Source: Microthrixaceae bacterium
Lineage (GTDB): Bacteria > Actinomycetota > Acidimicrobiia > Acidimicrobiales > Poriferisodalaceae
Length of the DNA: 64,000 nt
Assembly (NCBI GenBank): GCA_011523825.1
Contig: WTFX01000027.1
Location: 186,001-250,000 of the forward strand
Direction: 5' to 3'
Shown here: positions 26,180 through 35,267 of the stretch, piece by piece
Numbering within the stretch: position 1 is the first letter of the stretch
How the letters are laid out: the number at the start of each line of letters is the position of its first letter
The notes under the pieces: model-generated
What the model was told of the DNA's origin: nothing
The model's database searches: none
The model's input: only the letters and a program-made list of their open reading frames with translations
Position numbers and translations under genes: made by a program

Positions 26180-26794
26180 TCAGCGAGTGATCGGCACCTG
26201 CACGCTCTCGATCCAGTGCAACAGTTCGCTGTAGGTGGACGCCGACGGCAGGTCCGGATTGGCGTCGGCCACCGCCTGAGGACATCGGAACAGGGTCGCC
26301 GCGTCAGCCGCCCTCAGCATCGTGAGATCGTTGTAGGAGTCGCCGACAGCGGTCACGTGGTAGTTCAGCGCGCGGTATGCCTCGACGGCACGCCGCTTGG
26401 CATCGTCCACGCGCCGTCTCCATCCCGCCAAGCGTCCGCCGTCCACGTCAAGACGGTGGCAGAGCAAATGGGGATAGCCCATCAGATCCAGGAAGTGATC
26501 GTCGAATTGCTCGAACGTGTCCGACAGCAGCACCACGACCCAGCGCTGCCGGAGCTCGTCGAGAAATTCCCGTGCGCCCTCGAGCAGGGGCAGCTCAGCG
26601 ATCACGGCGCGGATCTGCTCGAGCGACACGCCGTGGGTGTTGAGCACGTCGATCCGGTATCGCATCAGCGCGTCGTAGTCCGGCTCGTCCCGAGTCGTGC
26701 GCCGCAGCTCGTCAATATCAGTGCGCTCAGCCACCGCTATCCAGATCTCCGGCGTCAGGACGCCTTCCATGTCGAGCGCGATCACCCTCTGCAC
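26180..26794 (-). CDS. thrH: ThrH-type HAD phosphatase (phosphoserine/homoserine phosphotransferase)
   Basis: A 204-residue HAD-superfamily protein that closely follows Pseudomonas ThrH, a phosphoserine phosphatase that can also move phosphate to homoserine. Motif I is IALDMEGVLTPEIWIA (nucleophile Asp8, with Glu in place of the second Asp, as in ThrH). The cap region has TTRDEPDYDALMRYR; motif II is VVLLSDTFEQF, and motif IV is AVGDSYNDLTMLRAA. A GTG at 26794 matches the known N-terminus; GTGs farther upstream are alternatives. It is divergent from the dioxygenase-like gene across 144 bases. Confidence 0.88.
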   Translation of the reverse strand: MQRVIALDMEGVLTPEIWIAVAERTDIDELRRTTRDEPDYDALMRYRIDVLNTHGVSLEQIRAVIAELPLLEGAREFLDELRQRWVVVLLSDTFEQFDDHFLDLMGYPHLLCHRLDVDGGRLAGWRRRVDDAKRRAVEAYRALNYHVTAVGDSYNDLTMLRAADAATLFRCPQAVADANPDLPSASTYSELLHWIESVQVPITR

Positions 26795-26938
26795 GAGCGC
26801 CGATTCTGTCACGCACACCGCCACCACCTGGGAGCATGCCGAGACAGTCCCGATACTGTTGAGGCTGAGCGGTCGTCTTCGTCGCCGACGGCCGAACCAG
26901 AGAGGTTCTCCTAGAGGGATGAGCCCAGAGGAGTTGTC

Positions 26939-27496
26939 ATGGCATCACAAGCCGACGTTCCGCAGGTTCGACTGCCTTCCAAGATGGCTCATTGCGTGTT
27001 CCGCACCGATGACATCGCGGCAGTGCGCGACTGGTGGTGCACGGTGCTGGGTGCGCAGGTCGTCCACGAGAACGAGTTCATCTGCTTCATCTCCTACGAC
27101 GACGAGCACCACCGCATGGCCTTCGTCAATCGCGGCCAGCCGGGCCGCTACGAGTCGCGCAACGGCACTCTGGAGCACATCGCTTACACGATGGGCAGCT
27201 TCGGCGATCTCATGGACCACTACGAGCGGCTGCGGGCCAAGGGCATCCTGCCGGTGCGCACTATCAACCACGGACCGACTACCTCGATGTACTACTCCGA
27301 TCCCGATGGCAATGGCGTGGAGTTCCAAGTCGAGAACTTCCCCACGATGGCCGAGTGCATCGAGTTCATGAACGGGCCAGTCTTCGCGGAGAACCCCATC
27401 GGGGTGCTGTTCGACGCAGATGTGCTGCTCGAGCGATTCCGCCGCGGCGATCCGCTCGCTGAGCTGGTGCAGCAGGGTTCTGCACCTGCCGCTTGA
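26939..27496 (+). CDS. VOC superfamily protein, extradiol-dioxygenase-like
   Basis: A 185-residue vicinal-oxygen-chelate protein. Metal ligands of a 2-His-1-carboxylate site are visible: His18 in MAHCVFRT, the histidine of GTLEHIAYTM, and the glutamate of GNGVEFQVENF. The spacing resembles one domain of type I extradiol ring-cleavage dioxygenases. The ATG at 26939 follows a strong AGAGGAG site. It precedes the acyl-CoA dehydrogenase by 19 bases, so both may serve one catabolic route. The substrate is unknown. Confidence 0.8.
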   Translation: MASQADVPQVRLPSKMAHCVFRTDDIAAVRDWWCTVLGAQVVHENEFICFISYDDEHHRMAFVNRGQPGRYESRNGTLEHIAYTMGSFGDLMDHYERLRAKGILPVRTINHGPTTSMYYSDPDGNGVEFQVENFPTMAECIEFMNGPVFAENPIGVLFDADVLLERFRRGDPLAELVQQGSAPAA

Positions 27497-27515
27497 CACC
27501 CTTCGAAGGCATCTG

Positions 27516-28679
27516 GTGAGCACGATGGTCCATCGCAACATCTACATGACCGACGAGTTGCAGGCGATCTATGAACAGACCGCCGCATTCGTCGCGAATG
27601 AGGTCACCCCCGTGGGCGACGTCTGGGAAGAAACCGGCCAGGTGCCGCGCGAAATCTACAAGCGCATGGGCGAGCTGGGCATGTTCTCGCTGCGTGTACC
27701 CGAGGAATGGGGCGGGCTAGGACTCGGCCCACTCGCTTCCGCTGCATTCGCGGAGGCGCTCGGAACTTCCACCTACGCAGGCTTCGAGGCGAACATCTTG
27801 GTCCACACCGACATGGCGCTGCCTCACCTGCTCAATGCCGGGTCCGACGCGCAGCTCGAGCGCTGGCTGCCGTCGATCCAATCCGGCGACACGATGATGT
27901 GCATCGGCGTGACAGAACCCGATGCCGGTTCCGATGTGGCTGGATTGCGCACCACCGCAGTACGCGACGGCGACGGATGGCGTCTCAATGGGGCCAAGAC
28001 GTTCATCACCGGTGCCGTGTACGGCGATGTGATCGCGCTCGCAGCGCGAACGAATCCCGACGACCGCTACGGAATCTCCATGTTCTTGGTCCCGACCAGC
28101 GCGGACGGGTTCGAGGTCTCGCGCAAGCTCGACAAGCACGGCTGGCGCTGCTCGGATACTGCGGAGCTGGTGCTGACCGATGTATGGCTGGGCGACGATC
28201 ACCTGCTCGGCGAGGTGCACCGTGGCTTCTACGCCGCCATGGAGAACTTCCAGAACGAGCGCATGGTGATCGTGGGGATGGGCATCGGCGCCGCTCAGGT
28301 AGCCATCGACTTGACCAACGCCTATACCCAGCAGCGCAAGGCGTTCGAGGGAACGCTGTACGACCTGGGCGCGATCCGCCAGCGCATGGCCATGAACCAG
28401 GCCAAGGTCGACGCCGCGCGGGCGGCGATGTACCACGCTGCGTGGCTCAAGGAACAGGGCATCGACGCCATCAAGGAGATGTCGGGCGTCAAGGCCTTCG
28501 GCGCCGAGGTGGTGAACCAGGTCATGTATGACTGCATGCAGTTCCACGGTGGCATCGGCTACATGCGCGAGTCGACCATCGAGCGGATGTACCGCGATGC
28601 GCGCATCCTGCCGATCGGCGGTGGCGCCACCGAAGTCATGCTCGAAGAGGTCGCCAAGCGCAGCTACGTCGACATCTGA
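27516..28679 (+). CDS. Acyl-CoA dehydrogenase
   Basis: A 387-residue FAD enzyme for alpha,beta-dehydrogenation of an acyl-CoA. The family path is complete: VPEEWGGLGLGP, the FAD/substrate segment MCIGVTEPDAGSDVAGLRTTA, KLDKHGWRCSDTAELVLTDVW, and the C-terminal QFHGGIGYMRESTIERMYRDARILPIGGGATEVM, which carries the usual flavin contacts. The GTG at 27516 is preceded by GAAGG; an ATG at 27525 is the alternative. It converges on acoC with a 33-base gap. Confidence 0.92.
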   Translation: MSTMVHRNIYMTDELQAIYEQTAAFVANEVTPVGDVWEETGQVPREIYKRMGELGMFSLRVPEEWGGLGLGPLASAAFAEALGTSTYAGFEANILVHTDMALPHLLNAGSDAQLERWLPSIQSGDTMMCIGVTEPDAGSDVAGLRTTAVRDGDGWRLNGAKTFITGAVYGDVIALAARTNPDDRYGISMFLVPTSADGFEVSRKLDKHGWRCSDTAELVLTDVWLGDDHLLGEVHRGFYAAMENFQNERMVIVGMGIGAAQVAIDLTNAYTQQRKAFEGTLYDLGAIRQRMAMNQAKVDAARAAMYHAAWLKEQGIDAIKEMSGVKAFGAEVVNQVMYDCMQFHGGIGYMRESTIERMYRDARILPIGGGATEVMLEEVAKRSYVDI

Positions 28680-28712
28680 GACGGCCCGAGGGCTGCGCTC
28701 CAATGACGTTGG

Positions 28713-30242
28713 CTATGGGGATGCTGACGAGCGCGATTCGAGCCAGTCTCGTACGGCGCCCGCGAAGCGGGCGGCGGGCGCCCCGTCGAAGGCTCGGTGG
28801 TCCCACGTCAGCGAGAGTGTGAGCGTCGGGCGTGCAGCCGGAACGTCCGCTGACCAATAGGTCTCGTTGCGGATACGGCCCACACCCAGAATCGCCGTGT
28901 TGGGCGGGTTGACGACCGGGGTGAAGGCGTCCACCCCGAACATGCCCAACGCCGTCACCGCGAACGTAGCGCCCTGGTAGTCGTCGTAGCCCAGTGTTCC
29001 GTCGCGGGCACCGGCGGCGAGCCGGGTTGTCTCCGCTGCGATCTCATCGAGGCTGAGTCTGTCGGCGTGGCGGACAACCGGGACGAGCAACCCGTCGTCG
29101 AGCGCGACCGCAAGCCCGACGTGAATGTCACCCAGCAGCGCAACCGCGTCGTCGGTGACCTGTGAATTCACCCGCGGGTGCTTGCCGAGCGCGGCAGCCG
29201 CCGCAGAGATCACGAAATCGGTATAGCCGGGCACCACCGCCGCGGCAGCCTCTGGATCTTCATCAGGGTGGCCGGCGTCGTCGCCTCGAGCGGCTTCGAC
29301 GAGTGCAGCCCGTTCCGCCACCACGGCGCTCATGTCGACATCCATCGTGAGCGTGAGCTGGGCCATTGAACGCAGCGAAGCGCTCATGCGCTCCGCGATC
29401 ACGCCCCGCATCCCCCGCAGCGGAATCTGTTCAATCGGGGTCTGCGACAGCGGCGGCGCCGAGGTCTCCACCGCCGGGGCAGATGCCGTCCCCGCGGTCT
29501 GCCGGGGAGGATCGGGTGAAGCCGATGAGGAACTCAAGTTGGCCAGCAGCTTCCTGACGTAGGCGGCCACGTCCGCGCGCGAGATTCTTCCGTCGGCGGC
29601 GCTGGCCGGTACGGCGCGAAGGTCGGCACCGAGCACGTCGGCGAGCTGTCGAGCTGCGAGGGTTGCCGGGGGCTGCACCGAAGCACCTGGCTCGGGTGCC
29701 GTTGAACCGGTGATGTCAGCCGGCTCGGCCACCGGTGCTGCCGGCGCTGCCGCCTGAGCCTCGCTCGCTGCTCGAACATCGCGCTCGGTGATGCGGCCTT
29801 TGGGCCCGCTCCCGGCCACGGCCGCCAGCTCCATGCCCAGTTCACGCGCCAGCCGCTTGGCTGCGGGCGACGCCAGGATGCGCTCGCCGGGTGCGCGCAC
29901 CGGCGAGGCGGGAACCAGCTGCGGGGAAGATGGAGATGCCGGGACCGCCGCCGCTTGCGCCTGCGGCGCTGCGGTCGGAGCGTCGGCCGTTGCCGGGGGT
30001 TCCTCGCCGGCTACCAGGAACCAACCGATCCGCACACCGCAGGGGTATTCCACGCCGATCTCGCCGGTCTGAGCAAGGACACCGCTGCCCGAGGCCTCGA
30101 TCTCTGTCTCGACCTTGTCGGTCTCGACCAGCAGCACTGCCTGCCCAGCGGCAACCTCGGCACCGTCGGGCACCAGCCAGCGCAGGATCGTCCCCGACTC
30201 CATCGTCAGGCCCAGCTTCGGCATTGCAAATTCGGTGGCCAT
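28713..30242 (-). CDS. acoC: Dihydrolipoamide acyltransferase (E2), acetoin-dehydrogenase type
   Basis: The E2 core of a 2-oxo-acid-type dehydrogenase complex, 509 residues. Order: one lipoyl domain with the swinging lysine in VETDKVETEI (Lys43), a proline/alanine linker, a first peripheral-subunit-binding domain (LASPAAKRLARELGMEL), a second (LAARQLADVLGADLRAV), and the catalytic domain with DHRAFDGAPAARF near the C-terminus. Two binding domains are unusual for a bacterial E2. The ATG at 30242 follows AAAGGG. With acoA, acoB and acoX it forms an operon pattern known from acetoin cleavage; a pyruvate or branched-chain complex remains possible. Confidence 0.88.
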   Translation of the reverse strand: MATEFAMPKLGLTMESGTILRWLVPDGAEVAAGQAVLLVETDKVETEIEASGSGVLAQTGEIGVEYPCGVRIGWFLVAGEEPPATADAPTAAPQAQAAAVPASPSSPQLVPASPVRAPGERILASPAAKRLARELGMELAAVAGSGPKGRITERDVRAASEAQAAAPAAPVAEPADITGSTAPEPGASVQPPATLAARQLADVLGADLRAVPASAADGRISRADVAAYVRKLLANLSSSSASPDPPRQTAGTASAPAVETSAPPLSQTPIEQIPLRGMRGVIAERMSASLRSMAQLTLTMDVDMSAVVAERAALVEAARGDDAGHPDEDPEAAAAVVPGYTDFVISAAAAALGKHPRVNSQVTDDAVALLGDIHVGLAVALDDGLLVPVVRHADRLSLDEIAAETTRLAAGARDGTLGYDDYQGATFAVTALGMFGVDAFTPVVNPPNTAILGVGRIRNETYWSADVPAARPTLTLSLTWDHRAFDGAPAARFAGAVRDWLESRSSASP

Positions 30243-30255
30243 GGCGTCCCTTTGC

Positions 30256-31296
30256 TCAGCGACCCGCTGCTGCAGAGCCGAAGGGGTAGCGCCGCCGCTG
30301 AGCCGCCGCAACCGCAGCGCCCGGGTCGATCACGTGGGGACCGTCTGGATTGACAGTGACATGCGCCCGTTCCCCTCTGCCCAGCACGATCTCGCGTTCC
30401 CCGTCCAGCGTCAGCACGCCGGGACCCGCCAGCGTGACCGGCTGACCGAAATGCAGCTGCTCGCAGTGTGCGATGTCGATGTCTGCATAGCTGCCGGGCA
30501 TGACGGCCGCTCGGATGGCTCTGGAGCCCTGCGAGCCCCGTGCATTGCGCAACCCGCAACCCAAGCCGACGTGGACGCCGCCGGCTTCGCGCCGTCCCAC
30601 GGGCGCGACGGCCGCAGCAATGGCCGAGAGCCCCACCGAATCCGGCTCGGCGATGGCTGCCACGATCTCGCTCACCGACCCCAGGTCCCAGATGGCGCGT
30701 GCTCCCACGAACGCGCTCCGCACCAGGCACACGTCCACAAGCGCCACCTCCGAGCGCTGAGTCCTCTCCGTCGTGACGTCGATGATCTTCGCCTGCGAGG
30801 TCACCTCGGTCGCATCGGCACGGCCGCTCGCCACTGCTCCCGCGGCGAAGCCGGCGACAGTGGCCTCGGCTTGGAACGGGAAGACGTTGTTGGTGCCGAC
30901 GGCCAGCGGCACCAGCGGGACGGCGCGCCAGCCCGTTGCAACATCACGCTGAGTGCCGTCGCCACCGAGCGCAATGATCGCACCGACGCCCGCATCACGA
31001 AACTGTGCGGCTGCCAACTGGGAGTCGCGGCCGGTGTGCCAGCCATGGGGTTCGGCAACTTCCACCGTGCCCGGCACCTCCAGACCTGCCGACGCGCGTT
31101 CTCCCAGGCGCGCCCGGTCGCCGCTGATCAGCACGCGGTCGGCGCCGCCCTCGATCGCGCCCACCACGGCGCGCCGTATGGCACCGATCTTGACGGCGTC
31201 CGAGACCGGGGTGGCCCCCGAGGTCAGCCGCCTGACGTCCTTGCCGGCCAGCGGGTTGGCGACGATTCCGACTGCCGGACCGACGGCCTCGCTCAC
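30256..31296 (-). CDS. acoX: AcoX-like ATP-NAD-kinase-fold protein
   Basis: A 346-residue protein of the NAD-kinase/diacylglycerol-kinase fold. GIVANPLAGKDVRRL opens the nucleotide domain and AIIALGGDGTQRDV carries the GGDGT motif; LAVGTNNVFPF follows where NAD kinases have their substrate loop. Proteins of this type (AcoX) accompany acetoin dehydrogenase genes in several bacteria without an established role. The GTG start overlaps the acoB stop by 4 bases and the gene lies 13 bases before acoC, which supports the assignment. Confidence 0.8.
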   Translation of the reverse strand: MSEAVGPAVGIVANPLAGKDVRRLTSGATPVSDAVKIGAIRRAVVGAIEGGADRVLISGDRARLGERASAGLEVPGTVEVAEPHGWHTGRDSQLAAAQFRDAGVGAIIALGGDGTQRDVATGWRAVPLVPLAVGTNNVFPFQAEATVAGFAAGAVASGRADATEVTSQAKIIDVTTERTQRSEVALVDVCLVRSAFVGARAIWDLGSVSEIVAAIAEPDSVGLSAIAAAVAPVGRREAGGVHVGLGCGLRNARGSQGSRAIRAAVMPGSYADIDIAHCEQLHFGQPVTLAGPGVLTLDGEREIVLGRGERAHVTVNPDGPHVIDPGAAVAAAQRRRYPFGSAAAGR

Positions 31297-32294
31297 GCGG
31301 CCGCGAGCGCTCGGATTCGCTCGCCGATCATCTCGGCGTTGGGCACCCATTCGGACTCGAGCACAGGGCTGAACGGCACCGGGCTGAACGGTGCGCCGAT
31401 GCGCTCGATCGGGGCGTCCAGGTAGTCGAAGGCCTCCTCCGCGATCTGCGACGCTATCTCGCCGCCGAGGCCGCCGAACCGGACGGCCTCGTGCACCACG
31501 GCGACCCGGCTGGTCCGCTGTGCCGACTGAACCACGGTGTCCATGTCCAGCGGCTGCAGGGTGCGCAGATCGATCACCTCGCACTCGATGCCCTCTGCCG
31601 CCACCGCATCCGCAGCGGACATCGCCTCGTGCACCATCCGGCCGTAGGTCACCACCGTGACGTCGTCGCCGGACCGCACGGTGCTGGCCGTTCCCAAGGG
31701 GACCTCGTACAGATCCTCGGGAACATCGCCCTTGAGGCCCAGCAGGCGCTTGTGCTTCACGAACACCGTCGGGTTGTCGTCACGAATGCATGAGATGAGC
31801 AGGCCTTTGGCATCGTATGGATTCGATGGCATGACCACTTTCAGCCCTGGGATGTGGCACAGCATCGCCTCAAGGCTCTGGCTGTGCTGGGCCGCTGCTG
31901 ACAGCCCGGCCCCGGCGCTCGTGGTGATCGTCATCGGCAGCGTGGCCTTGCCGCCGAACATGTACTTCAGCTTTGCCGCCTGGTTCACGATCTGGTCCAT
32001 GGCCACGAGCATGAAATCCATGAACATCACGTCGACGACGGGACGCAGGCCGCTCACTGCCGCCCCGGTACCCAGACCCACGATGGCCTGCTCGCTGATC
32101 GGCGTGTCCACCACCCGCATGTCGCCGAAGCGGTCGTTCAGCCCGCGGAACGAGCCGAAGACTCCCCCGGCCCGGCCCACATCCTCGCCGGCCACGAACA
32201 CGTCCGGATCGGCCTCCATCATCTGGGCCAGCCCTTCCGTGAAGGCAGCTCCGTAGGCGATGCGGCGCCCCTCGGTGTCGGTTGAGGGTGTCAT
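31293..32294 (-). CDS. acoB: TPP-dependent dehydrogenase E1 component, beta subunit
   Basis: The 333-residue beta subunit of the E1 decarboxylase/dehydrogenase. It has the transketolase pyrimidine-binding fold: VFVAGEDVGRAGGVFG with the TPP-contacting glutamate, RVVDTPISEQAIVGLGTGAA, RPVVDVMFMDFMLVAMDQIVNQAAKLKYMFGG, and a C-terminal swivel domain (DLRTLQPLDMDTVVQSAQRT). The ATG at 32294 overlaps the acoA stop by 4 bases. The GAPFSPVPFSPVLE tail contains a short repeat where homologues have a single PFSP. Confidence 0.92.
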   Translation of the reverse strand: MTPSTDTEGRRIAYGAAFTEGLAQMMEADPDVFVAGEDVGRAGGVFGSFRGLNDRFGDMRVVDTPISEQAIVGLGTGAAVSGLRPVVDVMFMDFMLVAMDQIVNQAAKLKYMFGGKATLPMTITTSAGAGLSAAAQHSQSLEAMLCHIPGLKVVMPSNPYDAKGLLISCIRDDNPTVFVKHKRLLGLKGDVPEDLYEVPLGTASTVRSGDDVTVVTYGRMVHEAMSAADAVAAEGIECEVIDLRTLQPLDMDTVVQSAQRTSRVAVVHEAVRFGGLGGEIASQIAEEAFDYLDAPIERIGAPFSPVPFSPVLESEWVPNAEMIGERIRALAAA

Positions 32295-33283
32295 GACGTG
32301 ACTCCTGCGTAAGCGGCTTGGGTATAGACGTCGACCAGCAGACTGTCGGGGTCGGGCAGCGGGCTCTCCTCGGCGAATGCGATGGCCGCCTCGATGTCGG
32401 CTTCGGCCGCGTCGTGAGCTGCCTGGGCGCCAGCCGCGTCCAGCACGCCTGCGGCGGCCAGCCGATCCTCGAACAGCTCGATCGGGTCTCGCTGTTTCCA
32501 CTGTTCGAGCTCGTCGTCGGACCGGTACTTCATGCCGAGGGTCTGCACGCCATGGTGGTTGTAGAAGCGGTAGGTCTTGGCCTCGATGAACGAGGGTCCT
32601 TCGCCCCGGCGAGCCCGGCCCACGGCCTCGTTGGCCGCTTCCCACACCGCGATCACATCCATGCCGTCCACGATTGCCCCGGGCATGCCGTACCCGGCCG
32701 CACGATCCACCACATCGGTGATGGCCATCGTGCGATCGCGGGGCGTGAACTCGCCGTACTCGTTGTTCTCGCATACGAACAGCACCGGCAGCGACAGCGC
32801 GGCTGCCATGTTCGCGGCTTCATGGAAAGCGCCGATGTTCGAGGCGCCGTCGCCGAAGAACACCACCGAGACCCGGTCGCTTCCCCGGTACTTGTTCGCG
32901 AACCCTGCGCCGACGGCGATCGGCACGCCGCCGCCCACGATGCCGTTCGCGCCGAGCATTCCCAGATCGAGATCGCAGATGTGCATGGAGCCGCCCTTGC
33001 CCCCGCAGTAGCCAGTGGCCTTGCCCATCAGTTCGGCCATCATCCCGCCGTAGTCGCCTCCCTTGGCCACCAGGTGCCCGTGTCCCCGGTGGGTCGAGCT
33101 GATCTGGTCGTCATCGTCGAGATTGGCGCACACCCCGGCGGCGACGGCCTCCTCCCCGACGTACAGGTGCAGGAACCCGGGCAGCCGGTTCTGCTCGGCG
33201 AGCCGGCCGGCAGCTTCCTCGAAGTGACGGATCCGCACCATGCGCCGGTGCAGATCCAGCAGTACTTCCGGACTCGGATCCAT
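32291..33283 (-). CDS. acoA: TPP-dependent dehydrogenase E1 component, alpha subunit
   Basis: The 330-residue alpha subunit of E1, binding thiamine diphosphate. The TPP motif is FFGDGASNIGAFHEAANMAA followed by LFVCENNEYGEF. The preceding STHRGHGHLVAKGGD and GGKGGSMHICD match the acetoin/pyruvate E1-alpha group. A strong AGGGAGGGG ribosome-binding site precedes the ATG at 33283, consistent with the first gene of the operon acoA-acoB-acoX-acoC. No dihydrolipoamide dehydrogenase (E3) is nearby. Confidence 0.92.
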   Translation of the reverse strand: MDPSPEVLLDLHRRMVRIRHFEEAAGRLAEQNRLPGFLHLYVGEEAVAAGVCANLDDDDQISSTHRGHGHLVAKGGDYGGMMAELMGKATGYCGGKGGSMHICDLDLGMLGANGIVGGGVPIAVGAGFANKYRGSDRVSVVFFGDGASNIGAFHEAANMAAALSLPVLFVCENNEYGEFTPRDRTMAITDVVDRAAGYGMPGAIVDGMDVIAVWEAANEAVGRARRGEGPSFIEAKTYRFYNHHGVQTLGMKYRSDDELEQWKQRDPIELFEDRLAAAGVLDAAGAQAAHDAAEADIEAAIAFAEESPLPDPDSLLVDVYTQAAYAGVTS

Positions 33284-33362
33284 GCGTGACCCCTCCCTGC
33301 CGAGCTCTGGCCCGGCTCACACTAGTTCTGGGCCGTCGCGCAGGTCCGCGTAGTGTGGCCCG

Positions 33363-35225
33363 GTGGCTCCCGAAGCAGATGCATCTCCGACCTCTGAACC
33401 CCGTTCGATCCATCCCAGCGGCCCCGACCCCGGCATCGGGCGAGGCGGCCTGCGCTCAGCAGCCTGGTTCGACATCGAGGGCGATCCGCTCATGTCGGCG
33501 CTGTACCTGGAGCGCTACGCCAACTACGGGCTGACACGCGAAGAGCTCCAGTCGGGCAAACCGATCATCGGCATCGCCCAGACCGGCTCAGATCTGTCGC
33601 CGTGCAACCGGCATCATCTCGAGCTGGCGAAGCGGGTGCGCGAGGGCATCCGTGAGGCGGGAGGCATCGCGTTCGAGTTCGGCGTGCATCCCATCCAGGA
33701 GACGGGCAAGCGGCCCACGGCTGCGCTCGACCGCAACCTCGCCTATCTGGGCCTCGTCGAGGTGCTGCAGGGATACCCCCTCGACGGTGTCGTGCTCACG
33801 ATCGGCTGCGACAAGACCACGCCCGCGTGCCTGATGGCAGCCGCCACCGTCAACCTGCCGGCCATCGCGCTGTCGGTCGGGCCGATGCTGAACGGCTGGC
33901 ACGAGGGCCGCCGCACCGGCTCGGGAACCGTCGTGTGGAAGGCCCGCGAGCTGTACGCAGCCGGCGAGATCGACGATGCGGGGTTCATCGACTTGGTCGC
34001 CTCCTCGGCCCCGTCGGTTGGCTACTGCTCCACGATGGGCACCGCCACCACGATGAACTCGCTGGCCGAAGCGCTGGGCATGCAGCTGCCAGGGTCCGCT
34101 GCGATACCCGCCCCGTATCGGGAACGTGCGCAGATGGCCTACCGGACTGGTCTGCGCATCGTGGAGATGGTGCGGGAGGACGTGCGGCCGTCGGACATCA
34201 TGACCCGCGAGGCGTTCGAAAACTCCATCGTGGTGAACTCGGCGATCGGCGGGTCCACCAACGCGCCGATCCACTTGAATGCCATCGCCGCTCACCTCGG
34301 CGTGCCGCTCAACAACGACGACTGGCAGAAGCACGGCTACGCGGTGCCGCTGCTGGTGAACCTGATGCCGGCCGGGGAATACCTCGGCGAGGACTACCAC
34401 CACGCAGGCGGTGTGCCCGCCGTGGTCGGCGAGCTGATGCGAGCCGGATTGCTGCCGCACCCCGAGGCGCTGACCGCCAACGGTCGCAGCATCGGCGAGA
34501 ACTGTGCCCATGCCGAGATCATGGACACGGACGTGATCCGCGCAGTCGGCGAACCGCTCCTGGCCGATGCGGGTTTCATCAACTTGTCGGGCAATCTCTT
34601 CGACAGCGCCATCATGAAGACCAGCGTCATCTCCGACGAGTTCCGCCAGCGCTACCTGTCCAACCCCGACGATCCTGATGCCTTCGAAGGCCGCGCCATC
34701 GTCTTCGACGGACCGGAGGACTACCGGGCCAACATCGACAACCCCGAACTCGGCATCGACGAGCACTGCATGCTGTTCGTGCGCGGGACGGGCCCAGTGG
34801 GGTACCCCGGCGGCGCCGAGGTGGTCAACATGCAGCCTCCGGCAGCGCTGCTGGTGCGGGGCGTCCACTCGCTGCCCTGCATCGGCGACGGTCGTCAGTC
34901 CGGCACGTCGGGCTCGCCGTCGATCCTGAACGCAGCCCCCGAGGCAGCCGTGGGCGGCGGCTTGGCGCTGCTGCGCACCGGCGACCGTGTCCGCATCGAC
35001 CTGCGGCGCGGCAGCGCCGACATGCTGGTGGACGACGCCGAGCTGGCACGGCGCCGCACCGAGCTGGACGACGCCGGTGGCTACCCGGTGCCGCCGTCGC
35101 ACACCCCGTGGCAGGAGATCCAACGCTCGATGGTCACGCAGTTCGACGAGGGCATGGTGCTGCGCCCTGCGGTCAAGTACCGGGACACTGCTCGCACTCA
35201 CGGCACTCCGCGCCACAACCACTAG
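33363..35225 (+). CDS. IlvD/Edd family dehydratase, sugar-acid (xylonate-like) type
   Basis: A 620-residue iron-sulphur dehydratase. Cluster cysteines are in [25 protein letters not shown] and [12 protein letters not shown], all as in the IlvD/Edd family. [55 protein letters not shown] and [14 protein letters not shown] resemble Caulobacter-type D-xylonate dehydratase rather than IlvD, so a sugar acid is the likelier substrate. The GTG at 33363 gives an extra polar N-terminus; a start close to MSALYLERY is possible. It is divergent from acoA. Confidence 0.82.
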   Translation: MAPEADASPTSEPRSIHPSGPDPGIGRGGLRSAAWFDIEGDPLMSALYLERYANYGLTREELQSGKPIIGIAQTGSDLSPCNRHHLELAKRVREGIREAGGIAFEFGVHPIQETGKRPTAALDRNLAYLGLVEVLQGYPLDGVVLTIGCDKTTPACLMAAATVNLPAIALSVGPMLNGWHEGRRTGSGTVVWKARELYAAGEIDDAGFIDLVASSAPSVGYCSTMGTATTMNSLAEALGMQLPGSAAIPAPYRERAQMAYRTGLRIVEMVREDVRPSDIMTREAFENSIVVNSAIGGSTNAPIHLNAIAAHLGVPLNNDDWQKHGYAVPLLVNLMPAGEYLGEDYHHAGGVPAVVGELMRAGLLPHPEALTANGRSIGENCAHAEIMDTDVIRAVGEPLLADAGFINLSGNLFDSAIMKTSVISDEFRQRYLSNPDDPDAFEGRAIVFDGPEDYRANIDNPELGIDEHCMLFVRGTGPVGYPGGAEVVNMQPPAALLVRGVHSLPCIGDGRQSGTSGSPSILNAAPEAAVGGGLALLRTGDRVRIDLRRGSADMLVDDAELARRRTELDDAGGYPVPPSHTPWQEIQRSMVTQFDEGMVLRPAVKYRDTARTHGTPRHNH

Positions 35226-35267
35226 CGGCCGGTTGATGACACTCGGCGTGCCAGGAATGTCCCAGCG

